Of a stretch of 64,000 bases of DNA, positions 45,335-53,714 are shown one piece after another. The stretch is from Eubacterium sp. (GTDB lineage Bacteria; Bacillota; Clostridia; Lachnospirales; Lachnospiraceae), in contig JAFRHL010000009.1 of assembly GCA_017433295.1 (NCBI GenBank), forward strand, positions 1 to 64,000, in the 5' to 3' direction. The notes below the pieces were generated by a model. That model was not told where the DNA came from. It did no database searches and saw only the letters and a program-made list of their open reading frames with translations. The position numbers and the translations under genes are program-made. How positions within the stretch are numbered: position 1 is the stretch's first letter; the number at the start of each line of letters is the position of its first letter.

Positions 45335-45407
45335 AGCAACAGGCACCGCATGATTTTTAATACTATAATCAATTCAATAACTTTATTTTGAAAGGAGAGC
45401 TAATAAT

Positions 45408-48077
45408 ATGAAACAATATAATGTGACAGGTATGACTTGTGCGGCCTGTGTTGCCCGGGTGGAGAAGGCTGTTAATAAAGTCGATGGTGTCACCGAATGT
45501 GCTGTGAGCCTCCTTACTAACTCCATGGGAGTAGATGGAACCGCATCGGAAGCAGATATCATTGCGGCTGTCGAAAAGGCCGGTTATCAGGCCTCTGCCA
45601 AAGCTTCGGGCGAATCTGGTAAACAGCAGGCTGCCCGGTCCGACTCGGATGATGTTTTAAAAGATACCGAAACACCCAGACTGAAGAAAAGGCTTCTGGC
45701 TTCTCTCGGTTTCCTCCTGGTCCTCATGTATTTTTCCATGGGACATATGATGTGGAACTGGCCCATCCCCTCCTGGTTTGAGGGAAACCATGTGGCCATG
45801 GGACTCCTGCAGCTTCTACTGGCCGTTATTGTGATGGTGATCAATCAGAAGTTCTTTATCAGCGGATTTAAAAGTCTTATTGCCGGTTCACCCAACATGG
45901 ATACCCTGGTGGCCCTGGGTTCATCAGCCTCCTTTGTTTACAGTGTTTACGCCCTCTTTGCCATGACGGATGCCCAGTTAAAGGGTGGCGCGGACGCAGC
46001 AATGCCATGGATGCATGAATTTTATTTTGAGTCTGCCGCCATGATTCTGACCCTCATCACCGTGGGAAAAATGCTGGAGGCGCATTCCAAGGGAAAAACA
46101 ACCGATGCCTTAAAGGGTCTTATGAAGCTTGCCCCGAAGACCGCCGTCCTGTTTAAAGACGGAGAAGAGGTGACAGTCTCCATCGAGCAGGTAAAGCAGG
46201 GTGATATCTTTGTAGTTCGTCCGGGGGAAAACATTCCGGTGGACGGGGTGATCATAGAGGGGAACAGTGCTGTAAATGAAGCAGCCCTTACCGGTGAAAG
46301 TATTCCGGTGGACAAAGAAGAGGGAGATCTGGTCTCGGCCGCCACCATAAACCAGTCCGGTTATATCAAATGTGAAGCCACCCGGGTCGGAGAAGACACC
46401 ACCTTATCCCAGATCATCCAGATGGTCAGTGATGCCGCCGCCACGAAGGCACCGGCAGCCAAGGTGGCCGATAAGGTATCCGGAATCTTTGTTCCTGCCG
46501 TAATCGGCATTGCTTTGATAACATTGGTTGTATGGTTACTGCTGGGACAAACTCTGGGATTTGCCCTGGCCAGGGCCATATCCGTTCTGGTGATCAGCTG
46601 TCCCTGCGCCCTGGGCCTGGCTACTCCTGTGGCCATCATGGTAGGTAATGGTATGGGAGCTAAAAACGGTATTCTTTTTAAAACCGCCGCCTCATTGGAA
46701 GAAACAGGAAAAGTGCAGATCGTAGCCCTGGATAAAACCGGAACCATCACCTCCGGTGTTCCCAGGGTAACAGATCTTATCCCGGCAGATGGGATTTCCG
46801 AAAATGACCTGCTCTCTATGGCTTTCTCTCTGGAAAAACGCAGTGAACATCCCCTGGCAAAAGCTGTCCTTGCCCTGGCTTTGGAGCGTCAGCTTAACGC
46901 GGATGAGGTCAGTGATTTTAAAGCCCTTCCCGGCAATGGTCTGACTGCCGGCTGGAATGGAAAGACTCTCTGCGGCGGCAACTATAGCTTTATAAAAACC
47001 AGGACCTCCGTCCCGGACAATATACGGATCCGCTCCGAAGAACTTTCTGAGGAAGGGAAAACCCCTCTCTTCTTCAGCTGTGATGACCGCCTCATCGGTA
47101 TTATCGCAGTGGCAGATGTCATCAAGGAAGACAGTCCCCGGGCCGTGAAGGAGCTGCAGGACATGGGCATACATGTGGTCATGCTCACAGGGGATAATGA
47201 ACGGACTGCCCGGGCCATCGGCCGTCAGGCCGGAGTGAACCAGGTCGTGGCCGGGGTTCTGCCGGACGGGAAGGAAAGTGTGATCAGCTCCTTAAAGCAA
47301 TATGGCAAAGTCGCCATGGTGGGCGACGGCATCAACGATGCTCCTGCCCTGACCAGCGCCGATACCGGCATCGCCATCGGGGCCGGAACCGATGTGGCCA
47401 TCGATGCCGCGGAAGTGGTCCTGATGAAAAGCCGTTTAAGCGATGTCCCGGCAGCCATCCGTTTGAGCCGGGCAACCTTGAAGAATATTCATGAAAATCT
47501 TTTCTGGGCCTTTATATATAATATCATCGGGATTCCTCTGGCTGCCGGCTGCTATATCGCTCTTTTCGGCTGGAAACTGAACCCCATGTTCGGAGCAGCT
47601 GCCATGAGCCTGTCAAGCTTCTGTGTCGTAAGCAACGCCCTGCGCCTGAACCTTTTCAGGATTCACGAGACCCGTCATGATAAGAAACTGAAAAATGCTC
47701 TGTCTCCGGAAGATCTGCTCAACAGCTCCATAGGCAGCAGTATCAGTCTGAGCAACGATCAACCGGATAATACAGCAAATATCCCGGCGGAGAAAGATAC
47801 TGTTTCTCTCTCCTCCGAAACGATAGATATTGATAAGCAAACAGATCAAAAGGAGGATAAGATCAATATGACGAAAACGTTAAGGATTGAAGGAATGATG
47901 TGTGGCAACTGTGAGAAGCATGTCCGCAAGGCACTGGAAGCCATTGACGGTGTGGAAAGCGCTGTAGCAAGCCATGAAGCAGGAACTGCTGTGGTTACTT
48001 TAAGCAAAGATGTAGCGGACGATGTATTAAAAGCTGCCGTGGAAGAAGAAGAATACCCTGTAACAGGAATTGAATAA
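45408..48077 (+). CDS. copA: Cu(I)-exporting P1B-type ATPase with C-terminal fused CopZ-like domain
   Basis: An 889-residue copper pump. An N-terminal HMA domain (GMTCAAC, 8-14) is followed by eight membrane segments, the ion-path motif CPC at 398-400, the phosphorylated Asp442 in DKTGT, and TGDN and GDGINDAPAL. After the last helix a low-complexity Ser/Asp linker (~755-820) leads to a second HMA domain (GMMCGNC, 829-835) resembling the chaperone CopZ. A strong internal RBS before Met821 suggests CopZ is also made separately. The pump moves Cu(I) out of the cytoplasm. AAAGGAGAGCTAATA precedes the start. Confidence 0.94.
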   Translation: MKQYNVTGMTCAACVARVEKAVNKVDGVTECAVSLLTNSMGVDGTASEADIIAAVEKAGYQASAKASGESGKQQAARSDSDDVLKDTETPRLKKRLLASLGFLLVLMYFSMGHMMWNWPIPSWFEGNHVAMGLLQLLLAVIVMVINQKFFISGFKSLIAGSPNMDTLVALGSSASFVYSVYALFAMTDAQLKGGADAAMPWMHEFYFESAAMILTLITVGKMLEAHSKGKTTDALKGLMKLAPKTAVLFKDGEEVTVSIEQVKQGDIFVVRPGENIPVDGVIIEGNSAVNEAALTGESIPVDKEEGDLVSAATINQSGYIKCEATRVGEDTTLSQIIQMVSDAAATKAPAAKVADKVSGIFVPAVIGIALITLVVWLLLGQTLGFALARAISVLVISCPCALGLATPVAIMVGNGMGAKNGILFKTAASLEETGKVQIVALDKTGTITSGVPRVTDLIPADGISENDLLSMAFSLEKRSEHPLAKAVLALALERQLNADEVSDFKALPGNGLTAGWNGKTLCGGNYSFIKTRTSVPDNIRIRSEELSEEGKTPLFFSCDDRLIGIIAVADVIKEDSPRAVKELQDMGIHVVMLTGDNERTARAIGRQAGVNQVVAGVLPDGKESVISSLKQYGKVAMVGDGINDAPALTSADTGIAIGAGTDVAIDAAEVVLMKSRLSDVPAAIRLSRATLKNIHENLFWAFIYNIIGIPLAAGCYIALFGWKLNPMFGAAAMSLSSFCVVSNALRLNLFRIHETRHDKKLKNALSPEDLLNSSIGSSISLSNDQPDNTANIPAEKDTVSLSSETIDIDKQTDQKEDKINMTKTLRIEGMMCGNCEKHVRKALEAIDGVESAVASHEAGTAVVTLSKDVADDVLKAAVEEEEYPVTGIE
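47868..48077 (+). CDS. CopZ-like copper chaperone from an internal start within copA
   Basis: AAAAGGAGGATAAGATCAAT lies immediately before an in-frame ATG at 47868. Translation from here gives a 69-residue HMA protein (MTKTLRIEGMMCGNCEKHV) of free CopZ size. The linker before it has no stop, so the same residues are also the tail of CopA. Independent expression is inferred. Confidence 0.55.
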   Translation: MTKTLRIEGMMCGNCEKHVRKALEAIDGVESAVASHEAGTAVVTLSKDVADDVLKAAVEEEEYPVTGIE

Positions 48078-48101
48078 AAATCCCTAAACTGCACTGCCGA
48101 T

Positions 48102-48148
48102 CCGGCCGGTTCTCATCTGTCCTAAACAGATGGTCCGGCCGGTTTTTT
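48102..48148 (+). terminator. terminator after copA
   Basis: CCGGCCGG (48102-48109) pairs with CCGGCCGG (48135-48142), with an inner ATCTGT/ACAGAT stem, followed by six Ts. It starts 25 bases after the copA stop. Confidence 0.85.
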
Positions 48149-48168
48149 ATCTGCCTTCGTCCCGTATG

Positions 48169-49536
48169 TTATCCACGAGGCGGCTGCGGACGCGGAAGGC
48201 GCGTATTTTTTCCCGAAATCAATGGCCCGCCGGATCTCCAGAAGGCAATCACATAAATGATCATTCTGAAAATCCAGTCAACGTACATGGCATACCATAT
48301 TCCAAGCACATTAAAATGAAGCAGTCGGATAAATACCCAGGCAAGACCGACCCGAAAGAGCCACATGGTAACGATGGCCACCACCATGGTAAAGGCCGCC
48401 CGGCCAATGGCACGAAAATAATAGGGAAGCAGAAAGCCCAGTGGCCATATGATCATGGCTACAGCATGAGAAAAGACCAGATCTCTGGCAAGGTCTGCCG
48501 ATATTCCCGTGAGCTGATAGCATCCCACAAAGAAACTTCTTCCAAAAATAAGCACCGAGCTTAATACTGCCAGCATAGCATAATTGATCAGGACAAGCTT
48601 TTTCGCGTAATGCCTGGCCTGCCCCATCTCCCCCGCTCCGTAACACTGACCTATGATCGTAAGCATACCGGCACCCAGAGCATTCCCCGGCAGATACAGA
48701 TAAGTGACCAGGTTGGAAGCCACCGCAAAGGCTGCAATAGAAGGCGTACCCAGGGTCGAGACCAGACTCTGAAGGATCAGCTTTCCGAACTGGAAAATGC
48801 CGCTCTCCACACTATTGGGAATACCGATGGACAATATTTGTCTTATCAGGGCTGATTGCGGAAGCAGATCTGACAGATTCCGGATACGCATTGCGTTATC
48901 CTTTTTCTGTAAAAGGGTCAGGATAGCAAGGGCTGCAATGATCCGTGAGATCAATGTGGGAATCCCCACACCCATGACTCCCATTTTCAGGCCGAAAATA
49001 CAGATTGCATTTCCGCTGACATTGATGACATTCATCAGGAGAGACATCAGCATGGATATTTTTGTATTGCCCATGGCCCGAAACACCGCTGCAGAGGAAT
49101 GATAAACCGCCAGAAAAGGAAACGACATGGCTGTCAAAGCCATATAAATTACGGCATTGTCCATGACTGCAGCCTCCACCTGGCCAAAGATCAGGGACAG
49201 GATGGGACGGTTTCCAAGAAAAAGAATTAGTGAGATCAGCAGCATTGATGAAACAGTAATAAAAAAGAGCTGGCCGCCCACCTTACCGGCACCCCTCTCA
49301 TCCTTCCTTCCGACAAACTGGGCACAGATCACTGTCCCGCCCGCAGTAAGGGCAAATAAGACCTGAAGGATCAGGTTATTTACAGCATCGACCAGGGAAA
49401 CGCCTGATACAGCCGCCTCTCCCAGGGTCGCCACCATGAGTACATCAGCCATACCCACCAAAACGATGAGCAGCTGTTCAATCACCAGCGGCAGCAAGAG
49501 CTTTGCCAGTTTTTTATTACTATATAAAGTATTCAT
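48169..49536 (-). CDS. MATE-family efflux transporter
   Basis: A 455-residue multidrug/organic cation antiporter with about 12 hydrophobic segments in two related halves. MNTLYSNKKLAKLLLPLVIEQ and GMADVLMVATLGEAAVSGVSLVD are typical of the N-terminus; an ALTAGGTVICAQFVGRKD segment follows. The start at 49536 has GAGGAGAGAAG upstream. An in-frame extension to 49803 is rejected since it is repeat copy B. It ends 20 bases from the copA terminator and converges on copA. The substrate is unknown; there is no direct sign that it moves copper. Confidence 0.9.
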   Translation of the reverse strand: MNTLYSNKKLAKLLLPLVIEQLLIVLVGMADVLMVATLGEAAVSGVSLVDAVNNLILQVLFALTAGGTVICAQFVGRKDERGAGKVGGQLFFITVSSMLLISLILFLGNRPILSLIFGQVEAAVMDNAVIYMALTAMSFPFLAVYHSSAAVFRAMGNTKISMLMSLLMNVINVSGNAICIFGLKMGVMGVGIPTLISRIIAALAILTLLQKKDNAMRIRNLSDLLPQSALIRQILSIGIPNSVESGIFQFGKLILQSLVSTLGTPSIAAFAVASNLVTYLYLPGNALGAGMLTIIGQCYGAGEMGQARHYAKKLVLINYAMLAVLSSVLIFGRSFFVGCYQLTGISADLARDLVFSHAVAMIIWPLGFLLPYYFRAIGRAAFTMVVAIVTMWLFRVGLAWVFIRLLHFNVLGIWYAMYVDWIFRMIIYVIAFWRSGGPLISGKNTRLPRPQPPRG

Positions 49537-49552
49537 CTTCTCTCCTCTGTAG

Positions 49553-49763
49553 ATGTTGAGTTGTGGGGGCGGGTTTGTTTGACCGGATAGACGCAGAGAA
49601 AGAGGGGGACTATGTCTGAAAGTGACTTTGCACCGCAGGAAATCAAAAAACAGCAACTGCCACATATCTTCTATTTCCGAGGAGGAACGGAACTTGCAGA
49701 CATATACCCCTCCTCTGCTGCGTCTTCCTGGCCAAACCAACCCATCCCCGCAAATCAACATTT
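49553..49763 (+). repeat. structured intergenic repeat, copy B
   Basis: A ~211-bp element filling the space between the MATE RBS and the ydcF stop. The core from 49623 to ~49691 matches copy A at about 85%. The arms (49583-49622 and 49692-49731) pair with each other (AGACGCAG, AGGGGG and TATGTCTG blocks) but do not match copy A's arms. The ends ATGTTGAGTTGTGGGG and CCCCGCAAATCAACAT are inverted. It has the same orientation as copy A, so the pair brackets csoR-copA-MATE as direct repeats. Confidence 0.8.
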
Positions 49764-50489
49764 TTACAGGCTCATATTGCCCGCCGCAAGATCCTTCATA
49801 CAACCAAGCGCTTCCCTTAGCATGTTATTTGGCAGGTAGAATAATGTGGAAGGAGCTGCCAGTCCATCAGCCCTGATCCCCTGCTTTCCTGCAATGCCCA
49901 AGGCTCTGAACATATGAAAATTATTGGTCACAATGCAGATGACAGCCTGCCTTTCCTCAATCATGGAGATACTGTATTTTATATTTTCCGCTGTATTACG
50001 GGCTTTCTCCTCCGGCAGGATCCTGCTGCCGCTGATTCCCCTGTTCATCAGGTACTGCCTCATGACAGCCGCTTCAGAGGCAGCCTCATTTTTTCCCTTC
50101 GCCCCGCTGACGATACACTTTGTATCCGGATGCAGCTTCATATAAGCGCAGGCTGTATCCAGTCTGTACTTTAATACCCTGCTCGGCCCCCCTCCCCGGA
50201 CCTGGGCCCCGAGGATGATCAGATAGTCCACATCCTTTTCCGGCTCATCATGAAAATCCCGAAGGATCATAAGACAGAAAATTGAAATAATACAGATAAC
50301 CACTGCTGCAGATCCGCAGAGCAATATCCGAAAAGGCAGGTTCAGTCTTTTAAAGAAGCAGGATACTAAAATCAATACTCCTCCCCCTGCTATCCAGATC
50401 ATAAAAAAACCAGTCCCCGATCCGACAGTGCTGACTATGATCCCGTAAACGATAAAAATCAGTCCCAGAAGGACGCAAAAAATAAACAA
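49764..50489 (-). CDS. YdcF/ElyC-like DUF218 membrane protein
   Basis: A 241-residue protein. Three hydrophobic segments (about 1-20, 27-47 and 53-75) precede a DUF218 domain with DYLIILGAQVRGGGPSRVLKYRLDTA, CIVSGAKGKNEAASEAAVM and IVTNNFHMFRALGIA. Relatives (YdcF, ElyC, SanA) affect envelope synthesis, but the enzyme activity is unclear. The start is a TTG at 50489 placed by AGGAGGAGAAGTCC. The gene ends where repeat copy B begins. Confidence 0.83.
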   Translation of the reverse strand: MFIFCVLLGLIFIVYGIIVSTVGSGTGFFMIWIAGGGVLILVSCFFKRLNLPFRILLCGSAAVVICIISIFCLMILRDFHDEPEKDVDYLIILGAQVRGGGPSRVLKYRLDTACAYMKLHPDTKCIVSGAKGKNEAASEAAVMRQYLMNRGISGSRILPEEKARNTAENIKYSISMIEERQAVICIVTNNFHMFRALGIAGKQGIRADGLAAPSTLFYLPNNMLREALGCMKDLAAGNMSL

Positions 50490-50646
50490 GGACTTCTCCT
50501 CCTGACTAGTAATTAATAATGCTATACTAACTAATCCTGCTGCTGCAAGTCAAGACACAAGTTCATGCATCTGCTATAAAAAAACTAAAATAAAATAGTA
50601 TTAATTTGTATGTGCCGCTGCCAGACGGTTCATACCTGCATGAAAG

Positions 50647-51279
50647 ATGGATAAAGTCCTGTACGCCGGAAACCCGGCAACCAGGTTTATCGGATCGCCA
50701 CGTTTTCCCGGGATAAGGTGGGTATCAAACATCGATGATTATTACGCCCTGCCTGATGACCAGAGGGTAGAGCTTATCGACGGGGTCTTCTACGACATGG
50801 GGGCTCCTGCCCTGATCCATCAGAAGATCCTGGGTGATCTTCATATTCTCTTTCGTGAATGCGCCGACCGCCATAACATGCCCTGTGAAGTATATCTGTC
50901 ACCCTGTGATGTGAGACTTGATATGGACAACTATACCATGGTGCAGCCTGATTTACTGGTGATCTGCCGGGAGTATGACATCCATGCCATCCGCTATGAG
51001 GGTGCGCCTGATCTGGTAGTGGAGATACTCTCTCCCTCCACCAGATCCAAGGATATGATCCTGAAACTTTACAAGTATCAGAATGCCGGTGTCCGGGAAT
51101 ACTGGATCATTGATCCCAGGTATCGGACGGTGACCGTCCATTTTTTTGAAGAAGAGGAATACCAGCCGAAAACATACGATTTTAACTCCCAGATCCCCAT
51201 CGCCATATCCGAGGGCTTCTGCACCATCGATTTCTCCCGGATCATGGCAGGGCTGAAAAGATACTATGAAGATGTATGA
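50647..51279 (+). CDS. Uma2-family (DUF820) putative endonuclease
   Basis: A 210-residue protein with a PD-(D/E)XK nuclease-like fold. VELIDGVFYDMGAPALIHQKI, the Asp in VQPDLLVIC, the VVEIL active-site strand (DLVVEILSPSTRSKDMILKLYKYQNAGVREYW split by these motifs) and WIIDP are typical. The family is expanded in some bacteria, with no established role. The RBS before ATG 50647 is weak. Its plus-strand position is isolated and it has no partner gene. Confidence 0.83.
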   Translation: MDKVLYAGNPATRFIGSPRFPGIRWVSNIDDYYALPDDQRVELIDGVFYDMGAPALIHQKILGDLHILFRECADRHNMPCEVYLSPCDVRLDMDNYTMVQPDLLVICREYDIHAIRYEGAPDLVVEILSPSTRSKDMILKLYKYQNAGVREYWIIDPRYRTVTVHFFEEEEYQPKTYDFNSQIPIAISEGFCTIDFSRIMAGLKRYYEDV

Positions 51280-51344
51280 TTACAATTTCTGACTTCTCAT
51301 ACTTGTACGGCCCTTTACGGATAACAGTTCCAGACAAAGAAGAA

Positions 51345-51398
51345 CAGCATCGGGTGGCGTGACGAACCACCGCCCGATGCTGTCTGACTTGTTAAAAT
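51345..51398 (-). repeat. 3'-end intergenic repeat, copy 2, with hairpin
   Basis: On the minus strand it begins ~24 bases after the PepSY protein stop. The repeat 51361-51398 matches 26342-26379. Here CAGCATCGGG.GG pairs with CC.CCCGATGCTG (51345-51380), forming a hairpin followed by TTCTTCTTT, so it may terminate the two-component operon. The remainder of 51280-51344 shows nothing else. Confidence 0.65.
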
Positions 51399-51421
51399 TA
51401 ACCATTTCCTTACTGTCAGGT

Positions 51422-51793
51422 TTAATCCCGCTCTTTTTCTCTATGCAGTATTTTACCACCGGATCTGGCTATATCATATTCAAAATCATAGTAATGTTTT
51501 CCCTTCCCTGTAATTGCCTCAAAGCTTACTTCCCATGTCTTTTTCCCTTTATACTTGTCTTTTTCAACTTTGATATCCCGGATTGTTGATGTTTTAATGC
51601 CATAATTCTTTTTTGCATTGTCCAGAGCAATCTTCTTAGCCTTTTTTTTGCTGATTTCCTTACTTTTTGCCTGAATCTCCATTGTCATTCCGGCTACAGA
51701 GCCGGATGCTGCGGGTACAGCAGCAGAAAACAGGTTGGCCGCTATCAGAGTTAATGCCAAAACCAGTGTGATCATTTTTCTTCTTTTCATCAT
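51422..51793 (-). CDS. secreted PepSY-domain protein
   Basis: A 123-residue protein with a signal peptide (KRRKMITLVLALTLIAANLFSA) and a single PepSY-like domain in KKKAKKIALDNAKKNYGIKTSTI...WEVSFEAITGKGKHYYDFEYD. It is rich in lysine. PepSY proteins often bind or modulate extracellular proteases. AAAGGAGATTTAAG precedes the ATG. It is the last gene of the two-component operon, 106 bases after the membrane PepSY protein. Confidence 0.78.
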   Translation of the reverse strand: MMKRRKMITLVLALTLIAANLFSAAVPAASGSVAGMTMEIQAKSKEISKKKAKKIALDNAKKNYGIKTSTIRDIKVEKDKYKGKKTWEVSFEAITGKGKHYYDFEYDIARSGGKILHREKERD

Positions 51794-51899
51794 CTTAAAT
51801 CTCCTTTCTTTTTAAGACTTGCTTTGATCTCTCTTTGTTTTACACCCATATAATAGCTTACCAAAATTAATTCAAAATGAGTTCAAAATGAAGAGTTCA

Positions 51900-52271
51900 T
51901 TAATAATCAACTTCCCAGTCCAAAATTGTTCCTGTCCCGGCATCAATCTCAAATTTGTAGATAATTTTATTTACTACAGCTATACCATCATAATAAAAAT
52001 ATCCGTCCTGACTGTCATAGTCAAGTTTAATGATATCTTCTCTGGATGCACCCGGAATCCTGGACAGGACAATTTCTGTGATCTCATCCTCTCCCAGTTC
52101 TTTTCCCGAGGATAGGCTCTGACTGTGAAGAGGAGAAGGATCCGGAACCAGAACAGCCCGATTATCCTTTTCGGAAGAAAAAAGAAGGTAACTGTAACGC
52201 AACACTATGATGACCAGAATCGTAACAATAGCTGTGATAATGGTATTGATAATATAGCCCGTATATTTCAT
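51900..52271 (-). CDS. membrane-anchored PepSY-like protein
   Basis: A 123-residue protein with one N-terminal membrane helix (IINTIITAIVTILVIIVLRYSYLLF) split here for brevity, and an extracellular PepSY-like domain: LGEDEITEIVLSRIPGAS then KLDYDSQDGYFYYDG and YKFEIDAGTGTILDWEVD. Its ATG overlaps the histidine kinase stop (ATGA), so it is made with the kinase and may act as an accessory sensor. Confidence 0.75.
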   Translation of the reverse strand: MKYTGYIINTIITAIVTILVIIVLRYSYLLFSSEKDNRAVLVPDPSPLHSQSLSSGKELGEDEITEIVLSRIPGASREDIIKLDYDSQDGYFYYDGIAVVNKIIYKFEIDAGTGTILDWEVDY

Positions 52272-53707
52272 GTGTCAGCTCCTTTATCCGGAAATGTTAC
52301 AATAAATGTACTTCCCTGACCGGATACGCTCTCCAGGTCAATCCGACCGCCATGAGATTCGACAACCATCTTAACAATAGCTAATCCCAATCCGGAGGAC
52401 CCAGACCGGCTGCGGGAAGGATTGATGGTATAAAAACGGTCAAATATTTTTTTCTTATGCTCAGAAGGAATACCGGGACCGTCGTCCTTAACAGACAGAT
52501 AAATATTCTTGTTCCTGGAAAAAAGAGATAGTTCAATGTGACCACCGGGACACTTTCCATACTTATGAGCATTGGTAATCAGATTAATCGGAATCATCAT
52601 CAGCAGGGTCTCGTCACCTTGGATCACTATGTCAGGTTCAATCTCTGTTGTCAATGTTATCTGGTCTTCAGTAAGAAGATCCTGCTGCTGATCAGCTACT
52701 ATACTGCAAAGCATGGAAAGATCCACCTGTGTTTTAACAGTTGAGAGTTTTCCTGCATCACCTCTTGACAAGAGGAGTAATGTGTTCACCAGAGAAGACA
52801 TGGATGAGGCATTCCGGCGGATAACTGTCAGAGCTTTCTCCTGGTATGAAGAGTCCTGCAGCGCATAATCACATTGGGAAATAATCACCGAGAGAGGAGT
52901 TTTCAATTCGTGAGACACATCAGAGGTAAACTGTTTTTCCCTCTCCTGCTGTTCATTCAGCCTGTCAAACATCATGTTAAACTCATCCGTCAACATATCC
53001 ACTTCATCCCGGGAACCATCAAAGGGAAGCTTTAAAGACCAATGATTCATGGTATGCCCTGGGTAATCAGGCTCATTCTTCCGGGAGGAGTCCTTAGGCA
53101 GATATCGGACATAAGTTCCGGACTTATCGTTATTGCTGACGCTATGGACAGTCTTGATCAGGGACCAGACAGGCACAAAGGCTCTCCTGCTAATCAGGTA
53201 TCCCCCTGTTATGGCGATGATGATCAAAGAAAGCAGCCCCAGTATCATGTAGAGGAAGTTCATCGGGAAATAATCGGATACCAGGTTTCCTCTGGTAACA
53301 CCCCGGACCCAGATCATCTTATCGTTCATCTCAAACTGATTATCGTAAAAGTACCATCGTCTTTTCTCCCGGTCACTGGCCTGATGCAGGGTTTTATCTT
53401 TCAGAACCGGCCACACAGTAACTTGAGGAGGACGTCGCCCCTCTATCAATTCTCCGTTCTCATCATAGATGCTCAGGTATATATCATTTTTATAAAATGA
53501 TATATAAGAACTGATGGCAAATGTACTATTTTCATCTAAAATGCATTCTCCGGCATCTGACACTGCTTCGGTCAGCGCGTTTCTTGCCGCGGCCTGTGCT
53601 TCTTTTCTCTCAAGCTCAAACTGGAGCAGCAAAAATCCTAAGGTAATGATAAGAAGAAAAGCGGCATACCAGCATGTGATCCGGATAACAATAGAGGTGT
53701 TTTTCAT
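52268..53707 (-). CDS. sensor histidine kinase
   Basis: A 479-residue kinase. One membrane helix near 8-28, an extracellular domain to ~150 and a second helix near 153-175 are followed by HAMP-like sequence, the phosphorylated His in DVSHELKTPLSV, the N box NLITNAHKYG, G1 DDGPGIPS and G2 GSSGLGLAIV. The start at 53707 lies 8 bases after the response-regulator stop. The signal sensed is unknown; the downstream PepSY proteins suggest an envelope or protease-linked cue. Confidence 0.92.
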   Translation of the reverse strand: MKNTSIVIRITCWYAAFLLIITLGFLLLQFELERKEAQAAARNALTEAVSDAGECILDENSTFAISSYISFYKNDIYLSIYDENGELIEGRRPPQVTVWPVLKDKTLHQASDREKRRWYFYDNQFEMNDKMIWVRGVTRGNLVSDYFPMNFLYMILGLLSLIIIAITGGYLISRRAFVPVWSLIKTVHSVSNNDKSGTYVRYLPKDSSRKNEPDYPGHTMNHWSLKLPFDGSRDEVDMLTDEFNMMFDRLNEQQEREKQFTSDVSHELKTPLSVIISQCDYALQDSSYQEKALTVIRRNASSMSSLVNTLLLLSRGDAGKLSTVKTQVDLSMLCSIVADQQQDLLTEDQITLTTEIEPDIVIQGDETLLMMIPINLITNAHKYGKCPGGHIELSLFSRNKNIYLSVKDDGPGIPSEHKKKIFDRFYTINPSRSRSGSSGLGLAIVKMVVESHGGRIDLESVSGQGSTFIVTFPDKGADT

Positions 53708-53714
53708 TTTTTTA

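Noticed and set aside
49537..49803. 89-residue N-terminal extension of the MATE transporter
   Set aside because: It translates repeat copy B and the ydcF tail; a good RBS and family-like start exist at 49536.
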